Translations under genes and position numbers: made by a program
NCBI GenBank assembly: GCA_004001285.1
Contig: AP018697.1
Span: 1,550,001 to 1,614,000, forward strand
Length of the DNA: 64,000 nucleotides
DNA from: Arthrobacter sp. MN05-02
GTDB lineage: Bacteria > Actinomycetota > Actinomycetes > Actinomycetales > Micrococcaceae
Reading direction: 5' to 3'
The notes under the pieces: model-generated
The model's database searches: none
Seen by the model: the letters and a program-made list of their open reading frames with translations, nothing else
What the model was told of the DNA's origin: nothing
In this document: in pieces, positions 24,586 to 33,990 of the stretch
How the letters are laid out: every line of letters starts with the position of its first letter
How positions within the stretch are numbered: the stretch's first letter is position 1

Positions 24586-26016
24586 TTGAACACACCTGCA
24601 GGGTGGTATCCGGAAAATGAAAACTCCAGTGTCGTCAGATGGTGGGATGGCATCCAATGGACCGAACACACTCAGCCGCGCCAGCAGCAGCAGGTCCAGC
24701 AACCCGCGATCAATCAGCAACATGCGGTTCAGCCGGCCAGCGGTGCATTCAGCAAACCGAAGATCGGACTGTTCGGGGGCAAGAAGGCGGCCGAATCCGC
24801 TCTGGCCGAAATTGACCGGCTCAACGTCATCCTGCGCGAACGCGGTCTGCTTGAATTCAGCGAGCTGGAGGCGCAGCGCGCCGCCCTTCGTGAGAGCGTC
24901 GCCCAAGAGCGCGCAGAGTGGGAACTTGAGCGTACTCAAGTCACCGGGCAGCTCGAAGCAGCACGCAGGGAGCTGGCGGAAGCAGGGGCAGCTCTCATTA
25001 CCGCACGCCAGGGTGCTGTCCTGCAGGACCTGGGGGTGTACGACTTTGAGCACCCCGCCGAGAGCTCGGCCGACCTCGCGGACAAGCTTGAGCGAGTCCG
25101 CGCCGAGTACAAGGACACGGCCCGGAATAAGCAGGCGATCCACGCGACCACAAACTTCACGTTCAACAACTCGGCGACCAAGGGCAAGCAGTTCGTCAAC
25201 CAGATGAGCGCCATCATGCTCCGCGCCTACAACGCCGAGGCGGAGAACTGCGTGAAGTCGGTCAAGGCCGGCAACCTCGACACCGCGATCGCCCGCTTGG
25301 AGAAGGCTCGGGACCAAATTGTCCGGCAGGGCACCATGATCGATCTGGCCGTCGACACCACATACCACCGCCTGCGTGTTGAGGAGCTCAGGCTGGCAGC
25401 CCGGCACCTGAAGCGGCTGCAGGAGGAGAAGGAAGTCGAGCGGGCCCGCCGGGAGGAACTGCGCGAGCAGAAGAAGGTCGAAGCCGAGCTTGCCCGGGCA
25501 ACCGAGAAGCTCACCCGGGAACGCGCCATGCACCAGGCGACTCTGGACGCCCTCGTCGCCAACGGCGACGAGGAAGGGGCTGCTCGTATGCGCGAGAAGC
25601 TTGCTGAGGACGACGAGAACTTGGCTGACGTGGAGCGCCGGGCGGCCAATATGCGTGCCGGTCACGTCTACGTCATTTCGAACATTGGGGCGTTCGGCGA
25701 GAATATGGTCAAGATCGGCATGACTCGTCGCCTGGATCCGATGGATAGAGTCAACGAATTGGGTGACGCGTCGGTGCCGTTCCGTTTCGATGTCCACGCG
25801 CTCTTCTACTCCGACGATGCTGTATCGACCGAAGCGATGTTGCACCGCGAGTTCGCGGCCCAGCGTGTAAATCGAGTGAACCTCCGCCGTGAGTTTTTCC
25901 GGGTTACGCCACACCAGGTCCTCGAGGTCCTACGCGAGCACCGTGTGGAAATTGTGGAGTTCACGGAAAAACCCGCCGCCGACGAGTTCAGGATGAGCTA
26001 CATCGAGCCGCAGTAG
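24586..26016 (+). CDS. DUF2510-DUF4041-GIY-YIG nuclease (SNIPE-like)
   Basis: Protein of 476 residues. Residues 3-30 form a DUF2510 motif (TPAGWYP...RWWDGIQWTEH), then a Gln-rich linker and a coiled coil (about 70-135). Residues 145-290 match DUF4041 (LQDLGVYDF, then QFVNQMSAIMLRAYNAEAEN), a second charged coiled coil follows, and 360-460 form a GIY-YIG/T5orf172 domain: HVYVISN, VKIGMTRR, Glu in TEAMLHREF and RREFFRV. DUF4041 plus GIY-YIG is the layout of the anti-phage nuclease SNIPE, but no membrane helix is seen here. The start is TTG at 24586 with GTAGGA upstream; this is inferred. It stands alone among broken genes. Confidence 0.85.
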   Translation: MNTPAGWYPENENSSVVRWWDGIQWTEHTQPRQQQQVQQPAINQQHAVQPASGAFSKPKIGLFGGKKAAESALAEIDRLNVILRERGLLEFSELEAQRAALRESVAQERAEWELERTQVTGQLEAARRELAEAGAALITARQGAVLQDLGVYDFEHPAESSADLADKLERVRAEYKDTARNKQAIHATTNFTFNNSATKGKQFVNQMSAIMLRAYNAEAENCVKSVKAGNLDTAIARLEKARDQIVRQGTMIDLAVDTTYHRLRVEELRLAARHLKRLQEEKEVERARREELREQKKVEAELARATEKLTRERAMHQATLDALVANGDEEGAARMREKLAEDDENLADVERRAANMRAGHVYVISNIGAFGENMVKIGMTRRLDPMDRVNELGDASVPFRFDVHALFYSDDAVSTEAMLHREFAAQRVNRVNLRREFFRVTPHQVLEVLREHRVEIVEFTEKPAADEFRMSYIEPQ

Positions 26017-26188
26017 GGCCGCGTTGATATTTCGAGGCTTCACCGCGACCGAGGAGGGAGCCGGTAATCTCACCGAGTAGGCGTTCGGCGTCTGAGACTT
26101 CTTCCAGCCGCATGACCGCCTCGCCCCGAAGAACTTTAGCCATACGGTCGTACCCGATGCGGGCAACGGAAACATCGCCCGCATTACA

Positions 26189-26512
26189 GTGCTCTCCGCC
26201 GTACGGACCGACACGGTCAGCACAACCCTCGCCACGCCCGCGAAGAATGGCAGTTACCTCCTGCTGGACGTCCTGTGGGAGACCGAAGCGGGGGAGACCA
26301 GCTCGAACCCCTTCTACTTCAGCGCAAAGGATGCGGAGGGACGGAGCGCTGATCTCGACATGTTGGCGGACGGTCAGCTGGGATCCGGCCCGGTTCTGCC
26401 CGGTGACAAGTCCCGTGAATTCATCGCCTTCGACATCGCGCTGGGTCCTGTCACGGTATCGATCACGGATCCCCTGATGCAGGAAGCCGCGCGGATTGAG
26501 ATCCCGAGTTAG
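26189..26512 (+). pseudogene. DUF4352-like domain fragment
   Basis: The frame encodes the end of a DUF4352-type immunoglobulin-like domain: TDTVSTTLATPAKNGSYLLLD, NPFYFSAKDAEGRSADL and PGDKSREFIAFDI. Normal members begin with a lipoprotein or transmembrane signal and a linker, which are missing. The frame is open about 80 codons upstream without a start or signal. The GTG at 26189 has no good ribosome site. It is most simply a 5'-truncated remnant in the accessory patch; a small cytoplasmic protein is less likely. Confidence 0.55.
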
Positions 26513-26710
26513 GCATTCCACCGTCGGCGTGATCAGGCTTCACACCCGTCCACAGCCCGAACTTGGAGGAGCCTCCGAAGTAACAGATTGCAGTTGCGGA
26601 CCGATAGGTGCTTCTGACTGCGGCTGTTCCTCTGTTGGATCTATGGTCGTTGCTCGGCGGCAGGCGTGGCTTGCTGCCACTTCATCTTCTAGGTCTTAGG
26701 AAGGACGCTC

Positions 26711-26812
26711 ATGGCTGGGTCAGTCGACGATTGGTTCTTGGATCACAGTGACGATTCGATGGGGGACGCGCTGGACGATGAACCGGTAGAACGCGAAGAT
26801 CCCTGGGACTGA
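26711..26812 (+). CDS. Very small acidic protein (33 residues)
   Basis: An ATG at 26711 follows AGGAAGGA with 5 nt spacing, one of the best ribosome sites in this part of the window. It encodes 33 residues with about 13 Asp/Glu, including DDWFLDHSDD and EREDPWD, ending at TGA 26810. There is no signal or cysteine. It ends 15 bp before the convergent AAA ATPase gene. Unrecognised; an acidic mini-protein such as an inhibitor or DNA mimic is possible but unproven. Such short frames can also occur by chance. Confidence 0.4.
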   Translation: MAGSVDDWFLDHSDDSMGDALDDEPVEREDPWD

Positions 26813-26827
26813 TTACGGCGTCGCCCG

Positions 26828-27868
26828 CTACGGCCAGGTCCGCCAGTTCCACCAGCGTGACGGCTCCGGCTCGGGTCGGGGCTCCGGCTCCGGCCCGCCG
26901 CCCAGCGCCTGCGCAGCCTCGACGAGATCCTCTGCGGTGAGCGTCATGACGTCCTCCCGGTCGAGCGCATCGAAGTCGCGGTCCTCGTCGAGTGACAGCC
27001 TCAGCGCCTGCCGGTTGAGCGCCTGCTCGAACAGGGTGCGAGCAAAACGGGCGTTGCCCGAGTCCTCACCGACATGGAGGCCTGAGAAGATACGACTCAG
27101 CATGTCGTCGGCTCCGGGCGCCAGGATGTACTCGTGCTGGGCCAGCATCTGGTGGAAGATCGTCCGGAGCGCGTCGACCGAGTAGTCCGGGAACGTGATC
27201 TCCCGCGCGAAACGCGACCGTAGGCCGGGATTCGAGAGGAGGAACGCCTCCATCAGCTGCGGGTACCCGGCCACGATGACCACCAGGCGATGACGGTGAT
27301 CCTCCATCCGCTTGAGGAGGACCTCGATGGCCTCGGGACCGAAGTCCATCCGGCCGTCCTCCGGCGTCAGGGCGTACGCCTCATCGATGAACAGGACGCC
27401 GTCCAGCGCACGCCGGATCACGCGGTCCGTCTTGATGGCTGTCGCACCGACGTACTGCCCCACGAGGCCGGACCGGTCGACCTCCACGAGATGGCCCTTC
27501 TGCAGCAACCCGACGGCGCGGTACATCTCGGCGAGGAGCCGCGCCACAGTGGTCTTCCCGGTACCGGGGTTCCCGAGGAACACCAGGTGCTGGGAGGTCG
27601 CAACCTCCGGCAGTCCGTGGGCCTTGCGACGGGCCTGCACCTGCAGGAGGGCGACGAGCGCCCGTACCTGCTCCTTGACGGGGTCCAGCCCGACCAGGGC
27701 GTCGAGTTCGGCCTGCACCTCGGCCAGCGGGCGAGCGGGACCGGGACGCACCGGGAAGTACTCGCCGCGCAGGTCCTCCACGCGGTCCGACCCCGAGGAT
27801 TTGAGCTGGTCCGTGAGATGGCTGAGCGTCTCGCGCAGGTCGTCGAGTGGATTGCGGCTGGCGGCCAT
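26828..27868 (-). CDS. CbbX/SpoVK-like AAA ATPase
   Basis: AAA+ protein of 346 residues. It carries Walker A ([20 protein letters not shown]), Walker B ([11 protein letters not shown]), an arginine-finger region ([18 protein letters not shown]) and the Tyr-rich pore-like segment [14 protein letters not shown], all typical of the CbbX/EccA-like clade. These ATPases remodel protein partners. The C-terminal tail is Pro/Glu-rich and ends in WWNWRTWP, which may be a docking peptide. AGGAGA lies before the ATG. No rubisco or ESX genes are nearby, so the client is unknown. Confidence 0.92.
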   Translation of the reverse strand: MAASRNPLDDLRETLSHLTDQLKSSGSDRVEDLRGEYFPVRPGPARPLAEVQAELDALVGLDPVKEQVRALVALLQVQARRKAHGLPEVATSQHLVFLGNPGTGKTTVARLLAEMYRAVGLLQKGHLVEVDRSGLVGQYVGATAIKTDRVIRRALDGVLFIDEAYALTPEDGRMDFGPEAIEVLLKRMEDHRHRLVVIVAGYPQLMEAFLLSNPGLRSRFAREITFPDYSVDALRTIFHQMLAQHEYILAPGADDMLSRIFSGLHVGEDSGNARFARTLFEQALNRQALRLSLDEDRDFDALDREDVMTLTAEDLVEAAQALGGGPEPEPRPEPEPSRWWNWRTWP

Positions 27869-28065
27869 GCTTTCTCCTGAGCGACTGAAGAGCAGGGAGT
27901 CGATAGATTGCGGTGAATGGGCCTATCGCAATGCGGCGGAAGAGGCCCGCGCGTTGATCCGGTGGGATTGCGTCCAAGCTACCGCACCAGGACTGCGAGC
28001 AGGAGTTCGCACCAGCGTCCGGCGGAGGTCGCCTGAGCGGGACGGCTCAACGGCAGAGGCGCCTG

Positions 28066-28650
28066 CTATCGATCAGTGCCCCGTCGAGGACCGGCGAACA
28101 TCCCCAGGCTGTAGGCGAGCAGGATGAGTGACATGATCAGCCCAGCTCCCACTGCCGCTGCCAGTGCGCTCGTTTGTGTGCCGACGAGCAGACCAGCACC
28201 ACCGAGTAGGGCAAGGACCGAACCGAGCGTGTAGAACATGCGTTCCTGGAACGCCCACGCGAAAGGTATGAAGTGGAGACCGACGACCAGCGCGATCAGC
28301 GCGGGTTGAAGCTCCAGTTCGCCTACCGATGTGAGCCGTCCCGTGCCGAGAGCAATGAGCGCGAACTCCATGATCACGCAGAGAAGGTAGATCCCGATGT
28401 GCCGACGACGAGGAGCAGTGAAGGGGCCGAGGAAGCGCGGAGAGGCGAAGAGGAACCAGAGCGTGGAGGTGATCGCTGCGATGACCAGAATGCGTGCAGC
28501 CACCGAGACGGGATCTGTGAATCCCGGTGTGTAGGAGAAGACGAAGACGCCTGCACCGAACAGGCCGATGAGCGTTCCCGATCGCCGCGGATCGACGAAG
28601 CGTGGAGGCGTGTCGACTGACGATGAAGCAGTGGTGCTGTCACGGGCCAC
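28066..28650 (-). CDS. Small integral membrane protein, unknown function
   Basis: Protein of 194 residues with about six hydrophobic helices (for example GTLIGLFGAGVFVFSY, LVIAAITSTLWFLFA, HIGIYLLCVIMEFALIALG and VGAGLIMSLILLAYSLGMF). The GTG at 28650 is taken as start because GAAAGG lies 7 nt upstream and the N-terminus then precedes the first helix by about 25 residues; the frame to 28824 is a shadow of the acetyltransferase gene. It follows that gene by 41 nt and may be co-transcribed. Family not recognised. Confidence 0.8.
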   Translation of the reverse strand: MARDSTTASSSVDTPPRFVDPRRSGTLIGLFGAGVFVFSYTPGFTDPVSVAARILVIAAITSTLWFLFASPRFLGPFTAPRRRHIGIYLLCVIMEFALIALGTGRLTSVGELELQPALIALVVGLHFIPFAWAFQERMFYTLGSVLALLGGAGLLVGTQTSALAAAVGAGLIMSLILLAYSLGMFAGPRRGTDR

Positions 28651-28691
28651 CGGAGAACCTTTCGTAGGAGAGTTGACGATGATCCGGACCG

Positions 28692-29159
28692 TCAGCCAGG
28701 ACGGGAGAAGCCTCGGCTGTCCAGGTCCTTGAACGCGATCACCTCTCCGAAGAGTTCCTCTCCGGTAGGGATGAAACCGAGCTTGAGGTAGAACCCTTCC
28801 GGGCCGTGTTCGCCGCGCTCCCATAGGACAGAGATGCGCTCCACGCCGCGGGCACGCGCCTCCTGCTCCAACGCATCGACGGCGAACCGTCCTGCGCCGC
28901 GGCCTTGCGCGGACGCCGCTACATTCAGCCGCCAGATGCCGGCACGGAAGGCGTCGATCTCGTGGTCGGGATCGAAGTTGCCCATGATGAAGGCCAGCAC
29001 CTCGTCGCCGTCGACCACCAGTCGGGGCCAGGCGGTGGGGGTCACATAGGCCTCGGCGATCGACTGCACCACCGGCGCAACGAACGCCTCCTGTTCGGGC
29101 CGAAGCCTGATGCTGACAGCCTTACCGAGGTTCTCCGGGGTCAGGGACGCAAGTTCCAT
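28692..29159 (-). CDS. GNAT-family N-acetyltransferase
   Basis: Acetyltransferase of 155 residues. The acetyl-CoA loop is seen as LNVAASAQGRGAGRFAVDAL (motif A, QGRGAG), followed by the GVERISVLWERGEHGPEGFYLKLGF segment (motif B). It resembles diamine/spermidine-type acetyltransferases in the N-terminal part (LASLTPENLGKAVSIRL, EAYVTPTAWPRLVVD). The start at 29159 fits the family; a frame opening at 29189 is also possible. It precedes a small membrane protein gene. The substrate is unknown, possibly a polyamine. Confidence 0.9.
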   Translation of the reverse strand: MELASLTPENLGKAVSIRLRPEQEAFVAPVVQSIAEAYVTPTAWPRLVVDGDEVLAFIMGNFDPDHEIDAFRAGIWRLNVAASAQGRGAGRFAVDALEQEARARGVERISVLWERGEHGPEGFYLKLGFIPTGEELFGEVIAFKDLDSRGFSRPG

Positions 29160-29189
29160 GGCACCGACGATAAACGCAGTGGCGGTCAC

Positions 29190-29774
29190 CTGCTACTGAT
29201 GGCGGCTGGTAGGCCACGCAGCGTGATCGGACGCGGTACTCCGTCCTACCCGCCCGCCTGTGGCAGCACCCCGCGGAGGCCAGCAGATGACGGCTGTCCG
29301 CAGTGGAGTACCGGTGCAGTACCGCCGGTCACACCACGCAGGGACAGGTACCTCGAACGCGGACCATGCTTGCTCAACAGGTTCTCCCGCAGGGACCTGG
29401 CCGCGTCCTAATGAGTGGGCTGGGAAGTCCGACCGACCTGGTTCCTGCTCGTCCATGTGCAGTTCCCCTTCACAGCCCAGCTGCTTGAGGTGTGAAGGAG
29501 ATCCCACGTTCGTGCACGAGGCCCGTCGGTGTGGCCGGCTGAGCCCCGCGCAACAAGGCACGGAACATCTTTCAGGCGTGAATCCAGTATGTGCGGCAGA
29601 GGTTCAACATCGCCCGTGCTCACGCTCAAGCTTTGCCTGCCACTGCACCCGTAGGACGGACGGCACGCAGCAGTCGTTCTCAGGCTGGGTCAAGGCGGGC
29701 GTCCCCGTGGTGATGAAGACGGTAGCCTCGTCGTGCAGTGGGATGTTCCCGGTACTCGTCGGCGCCGCGCACGT
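29190..29774. other. Intergenic stretch without recognisable gene
   Basis: These 585 bp show no frame with known motifs or a good ribosome site on either strand. Frames present on both strands have shadow-like composition (high Arg, Pro and Ser). It may be decayed DNA between the acetyltransferase and the ANTAR gene. Confidence 0.4.
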
Positions 29775-30260
29775 TCAGGGCTGTGGCGGCTGCTCCAGGA
29801 CTCCTGTGGCTGTGAGATGAGCGGCGACGGCGGCCAGCCTGCTGTTGCCGGCCGAACTCGTCGCGACCAGTAGCTCGAATGCCTCATCACTGGTGAGCCC
29901 GTAGCGTTCCATCAGCATTCCTGCGGCTCGCTCGATCGTGTCCCGACTGTGGATCGCGCGGGTGAGGTGCTCGACTTTTTCGGACACTTCGGCCAGGCGT
30001 TGCAGAACCAGGCGCAGTTCTGTCGTAGGACCGTCATCGGTGGCTCCACGCGCTGGGCGTGGGTCCCGATGTGATTCCACCGGAAGACCTACCCTCCCGG
30101 AGAGTAGTCGCAACGACCCGGGCGGCGGATCCTCGATGCTTCTCATGGCGGCAGGCACAGCAATGCCACCTGTCGAGCTTCCCGCGTCCGGAAAAGGGAG
30201 GATATCGGCCGGTGGCCGTGGAGGATTCGCTCGCAATCCCTGAGGGTCGTCTGCTGGCAT
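29775..30260 (-). CDS. ANTAR-domain protein without sensor domain
   Basis: Protein of 161 residues. The first 85 are Pro-rich and probably disordered. A short coiled segment (VLQRLAEVSEKVEHLTRAIHSR) leads into an ANTAR domain (TIERAAGMLMERYGLTSDEAFELLV). ANTAR proteins bind paired RNA hairpins and prevent transcription termination. Usually GAF, PAS or receiver domains control them, but none is present here. The ATG at 30260 is preferred to the TTG 6 nt upstream. It is similar to the ANTAR protein at 34880-35224, suggesting duplication. Confidence 0.87.
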   Translation of the reverse strand: MPADDPQGLRANPPRPPADILPFPDAGSSTGGIAVPAAMRSIEDPPPGSLRLLSGRVGLPVESHRDPRPARGATDDGPTTELRLVLQRLAEVSEKVEHLTRAIHSRDTIERAAGMLMERYGLTSDEAFELLVATSSAGNSRLAAVAAHLTATGVLEQPPQP

Positions 30261-30569
30261 GATCAACCTGCTTGAGTAGGGCGAAGCACTGGGCGCTTCC
30301 GCCGGGCTGGCATGCCCGCTCTGCTACAGGCCGCACATCAGGCTCCAGGAGCGCGCAGGGTGCGAGCACTTGGGCTGTGTGCACATAACGATACGGGTTA
30401 TCCAGAAAACGCCGCCCACCATTTCGCCTCCGGGCGGAAGTACTACCTGCCGTTGGCGAGGGTGTCCCGCGGGTACTCGCCATGGACGTATCGATAGTGC
30501 GTGCTGGAACGGCCTGCGTGGGCGGATCCCCGTGGCTGCCGCAGCGGAAGTACGGCATAGGCTGTCGGC

Positions 30570-31097
30570 ATGACAGGTGCCACGGGTGCTGCAGCTGATC
30601 CGGTCATCAGGTTGGAGGAGCCGGCCGACGTCGATGCCATCGACGACCTGACGGACGATGCGTTCAAGGGGAAGTCCTATAGCTCGGGAACGGAGGCTGC
30701 CGTCATCCGTGCGCTGCGTGCTTCCGGCGACCTGGCACTGTCCCTCGTTGCAGAGGAATCGGGACGAATAGTGGGTCATGTCGCTTTCTCTCCCGTTCTC
30801 GTCACGAACTCCGAGGGCACGTGGTTCGGCCTCGGTCCTCTCTCCGTCCACCCACAGCGCCAGCGTCGAGGCATCGGTCGCAGGCTTGTCCGCCACGGGC
30901 TCGGAATCATCGCAGCCGGTGGGGCCGCCGGCTGCGCCCTCATCGGTGACCCGGACATCTACGGTAGGTTCGGCTTCACATCCGGCGGCCTGACGTATCA
31001 GGGTGTGCATCCGTCGCTGGTGCAGCATCTCATACTCAACGGCTCAGATACTCCCGAAGGAGAGCTTCTTTTCGCGGGCGCTTTCGGCGCCACGTGA
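30570..31097 (+). CDS. GNAT-family N-acetyltransferase (YhbS-like)
   Basis: Acetyltransferase of 175 residues. Motif A is GLGPLSVHPQRQRRGIGRRLV (QRRGIG binds acetyl-CoA). It is followed by GAAGCALIGDPDIYGRFGF, the pattern of YhbS-like enzymes. The ribosome site is weak (GGCTGTCGGC before ATG). The spacer from the ANTAR gene (about 300 bp) shows nothing recognisable. It is convergent with the frameshifted enoyl-reductase-like gene, with stop codons about 40 bp apart. Substrate unknown. Confidence 0.9.
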   Translation: MTGATGAAADPVIRLEEPADVDAIDDLTDDAFKGKSYSSGTEAAVIRALRASGDLALSLVAEESGRIVGHVAFSPVLVTNSEGTWFGLGPLSVHPQRQRRGIGRRLVRHGLGIIAAGGAAGCALIGDPDIYGRFGFTSGGLTYQGVHPSLVQHLILNGSDTPEGELLFAGAFGAT

Positions 31098-31134
31098 CCT
31101 CGGCAACGTTCCTGGTGGTGAAGCACTTCTTCCG

Positions 31135-32362
31135 TCAGGAGAGGGCAGTGACGTCGTAGGTATGGCCTGCCGTGCGCAGTCGCTGCACCAGGACATCACC
31201 CAGAGCGGTCGCAGGGGTCAGCGATCCTGCGGTGGGTGGCAGACGGTCGCCGTCCAGCGCGAAGGAGAGCGCTGCCTCCCCGGCCATGACGGCGGTGGCA
31301 GCGTAGCCGGGATCGCCCGGCTGCGACGGCCCGGTACCGCCGGCCGCTCTCCGTCGACGCGGTCACCTGGGAACGGAACCAGCCCGCGTTCCGCGCGGCC
31401 TCGGTCGGCCCGGCGCCCGGGGCAGGAAGGGCCCGATCCAGCAGCTTCCGCGTCGGAGGGAAGGCCATCGCGGCTCCGAACACCCGCAGGCCGAGCGCCA
31501 TCGCTCCGGCGAGGAGGGCGCCTGCGGGACCGCGCCGCGTGCCCATCACCTCGCCGTACCGCAGGGATCGGCCGTATGCCCAACCCTGCAGAGCATTGCT
31601 GCGACGTACTATGCGCGTATTCACCGACGCCATGATGAACGGTGCGGTCCACAGGCCGTCCTCCGACCGGCCGACCCATCCCATATCCGACGGCTGCCGG
31701 GTCGAAGGTTCCGCCGCCCGGTCCGGCCCGAGGGAGTAGGGATCGCCCGCGAGAGCTCGCAGCACAGGGTCCGACCGCGTCCCGTCGAGCTGCCCACGCA
31801 TCGACTCGATGGTGCCGCCGCTGAAGCCGCCCTTGGCCGTCGCCACGAGCTGGACCTCGGTCAGTCCGCCTGCATCGTCGGCCTCCGCGGCCTGGTGCAG
31901 CAGGAGCACCGCGAGGTCCGAGGGGACGGAGTCGTAGCCGCACGCATGGACGATCCGGGCTCCGGTGTTCCTCGCCAGGGCGTCGAACCGGTCGATGGCT
32001 TCCCGGACGAAGGACACCTCACCCGTCAGATCGCCGTAGTGTGTGCCGGCGCGGGCACACGCCTCGACGACCGGCAGTCCGTACGTCGCGTAGGGACCCA
32101 CCGTGGAGAAGAGAACGCGGGTGCCCGCGGCCAGCGCGGCGAGCGTTGGAGGGTGCTCCGAGTCGGCCTCGATGAGGGCCCAGTCGCTCGCAGCAGCAGG
32201 TAGCCTGCTCCGCACCGCCTCGAGCTTCTCCTTCGACCTTCCCGCGAGTCCCACGCGCAGGTCCCGCGGCGCGTGGTCCGCGAGGTAGCCGGCGATCAGT
32301 TCGCCGACGAAACCGGTGGCACCGAAGAGGACGAGGTCGTGGTCGCGGGCTGGGGCATCCAT
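31135..32362 (-). pseudogene. Trans-acting enoyl reductase-like (saccharopine dehydrogenase fold), frameshifted
   Basis: NAD(P)-binding protein with LVLFGATGFVGELIAGYL, VLFSTVGPYATYGLPVVEACA, HYGDLTGEV and IVHACGYDSVPSDL, the signature of the saccharopine-reductase/trans-acting enoyl reductase family. The frame breaks near 31317-31324: before it reads GRRYRAVAA, and GDPGYAATAVMAGEAALSFAL continues in another frame to TGA at 31135. A two-base loss or one-base gain in a GC-rich run explains this. Without the shift the protein has about 408 residues. It is either a recent pseudogene or a sequencing error. The start at 32362 is by homology to family N-termini. Confidence 0.8.
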
Positions 32363-32697
32363 GCCAGCAGTCTTCCATGGCAGCGGCCGGACCGACACAG
32401 GGGCGGCGTCCACCTCCCGCAGCCGAAGCGCCCGACGGTTCCGCAACTGGATCGCGGCCATCCGGGCACTTCTCCAGGCGATGTCCCTACGGGACGTACG
32501 GCGCCGATGGGTATCACTGGGGCACGTCCGAAGGTTCTGACAGGGTTCCGCCCTTGTGTATCTAAGGAGTTGGCCTGTAAGGACTGCGGAGACGATGCCG
32601 GCACCGAAGGGCAGCCAGGCACCAGTGCCACCACCGATGATCTGCGGGCACGGTCTCCCTGCCGGCCTGAAGGCGCTGATGTCGGTGCGGAGTCCTG
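32363..32697. other. Intergenic stretch without supported gene
   Basis: No gene can be supported in these 335 bp. On the minus strand a short frame (QIIGGGTGAWLPFGAGIVSA) is hydrophobic, like part of a membrane helix, but has no start or ribosome site and may be a remnant. Confidence 0.35.
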
Positions 32698-33534
32698 CTA
32701 TCGGTCGTGGGGTTCATCCGGGTCATCCGGGGCTTCGCGTCTGCGACTCTCGAGAAGTTCTTTGGTGCGAACGAGCCGGAGGAGGGTGACCAAGACCAGT
32801 CCGCCGAGCATGTTGAAGAGCAGGGTGTAGCCGAACCAGCCGAGCCACTGCCCGTAGCTGATGTCGACGCCGGCGTGGATGGCGGCGAAGATGAGCAGGG
32901 AGTCGAGCACGGAGTGGAACAGCTGGAGTCCGGCCAGGAGGAACCCGCCGATGATGGTGGCGGCGATCCGGGCGACATCATTGTCGGTGCCCTGCTGCAT
33001 GCGGCTCATGAGGGTGATGGTGCTTCCTCCGAGGACGGCGAGGGCGACGGTTTGCAGGGAGAAGGGAGCGTCGGCGTAATGGTGCGCGCTCTCGCTGACG
33101 GTCTCGGACCACTGTGGGAAGGCTTGCATGACAATCCGGACGAAAACCCACCCACCGGCGAGGTTGGCGACGAGGGTGCCTACCCATAGCTTTCCCAGCT
33201 GGGCGATGCTTCCCTCTTTGGCGACGACGGCGGCGACCGGCATGAGGAAGTTCTCGGTGAAGAGCTCGCTGTGGGCCAGCAGGAGTGCGACAAGGCCGAC
33301 GCTGAACGCGAGGCCGGCGAGCAGGTGGTTTCCCGTCTCGTGCATGACGGCCAGGTAGGCCATGATGCCGAGACCGATCTCGAACCCTCCGAAGACACCG
33401 GTCACGAGGATGTTCCTCGTGGTGCGGTGGAGTCTTTCGGCGCCTTCTTCAGTCGTCCTGTCGAAGGACTCCTTCAGTTCGTCCTCGACCGGGGCGTCTG
33501 ATTCGCCCAGTTCCCGTCTGCGGTCCTCGCTCAT
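32698..33534 (-). CDS. Formate/nitrite transporter family protein
   Basis: Membrane channel or transporter of 278 residues. The acidic N-terminus (about 45 residues) precedes six helices. Family features are GVFGGFEIGLGIMAYL, LLLAHSELFTENFLMPV and AAIHAGVDISYGQWLGWFGYTLLFNMLGGL. Proteins of this FocA/NirC-like group form pentamers that move formate, nitrite or related small anions. AGGAAGG lies before the ATG at 33534; the frame continues to 33948 only as shadow. It stands alone, so the substrate cannot be read from neighbours. Confidence 0.93.
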   Translation of the reverse strand: MSEDRRRELGESDAPVEDELKESFDRTTEEGAERLHRTTRNILVTGVFGGFEIGLGIMAYLAVMHETGNHLLAGLAFSVGLVALLLAHSELFTENFLMPVAAVVAKEGSIAQLGKLWVGTLVANLAGGWVFVRIVMQAFPQWSETVSESAHHYADAPFSLQTVALAVLGGSTITLMSRMQQGTDNDVARIAATIIGGFLLAGLQLFHSVLDSLLIFAAIHAGVDISYGQWLGWFGYTLLFNMLGGLVLVTLLRLVRTKELLESRRREAPDDPDEPHDR

Positions 33535-33760
33535 GTCGCCTTCCTGTGCCTGGGTGGAACGCGGGGAGGATGAGCTCTGCAGCCTCCGAGTCCACGGCCT
33601 GCGGCCTTTCCCCACCACGACAGTGTCTCCCACCGCCCCGACCGGACTGCAGGTGTGCACTGTCCCGGGTCCGCACTCGACCACGGGGGGCTCGCGCTGT
33701 ACAGGGTGGCTGCCGTTCCTGCCGCAGCCGCGCAGCTCACTGTCAGGTCGAGGCCGGAGG

Positions 33761-33990
33761 TCAGGAGTGGGACGGCAGGACGCACAGTTCGTTGCCCGAC
33801 GGATCAGCGTAGACACGCCACGGCAGATCGCCCCAGGCGGGGTGCAGTTCACGGCCACCGGTCGACCTCCTCCGCCTGGCGGGTGCCGCCCCGGAGGTCG
33901 ACGTGGAGCCGGGGTGGTGAGGAGGAACCCTCGACGCGCTGGAAACACAGATCCAGCACCGGACCACCCTCGATGGTGAGCCGGGTCTCG
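33761..33990 (-). pseudogene. Glyoxalase/VOC-family remnant
   Basis: Two pieces of a VOC-family protein lie in different frames on the minus strand: YETRLTIEGGPVLDLCFQRV with RLHVDLRGG, then LHPAWGDLPWRVYADPSGNE ending at 33761. The usual linking segment (around 15 residues) and the N-terminal half are missing. The DLPWRVYADPSGNE-type ending is characteristic of this actinobacterial glyoxalase group. The gene is therefore broken by deletion and frameshift, with no usable start. Confidence 0.6.

Noticed and set aside
26828..27868. AAA ATPase as part of an ESX secretion or rubisco-activase system
   Set aside because: The protein resembles CbbX/EccA, but no partner genes for either system lie nearby.
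32562..32697. Hydrophobic minus-strand snippet QIIGGGTGAWLPFGAGIVSA
   Set aside because: Too short, with no start codon context; could be chance or a remnant.
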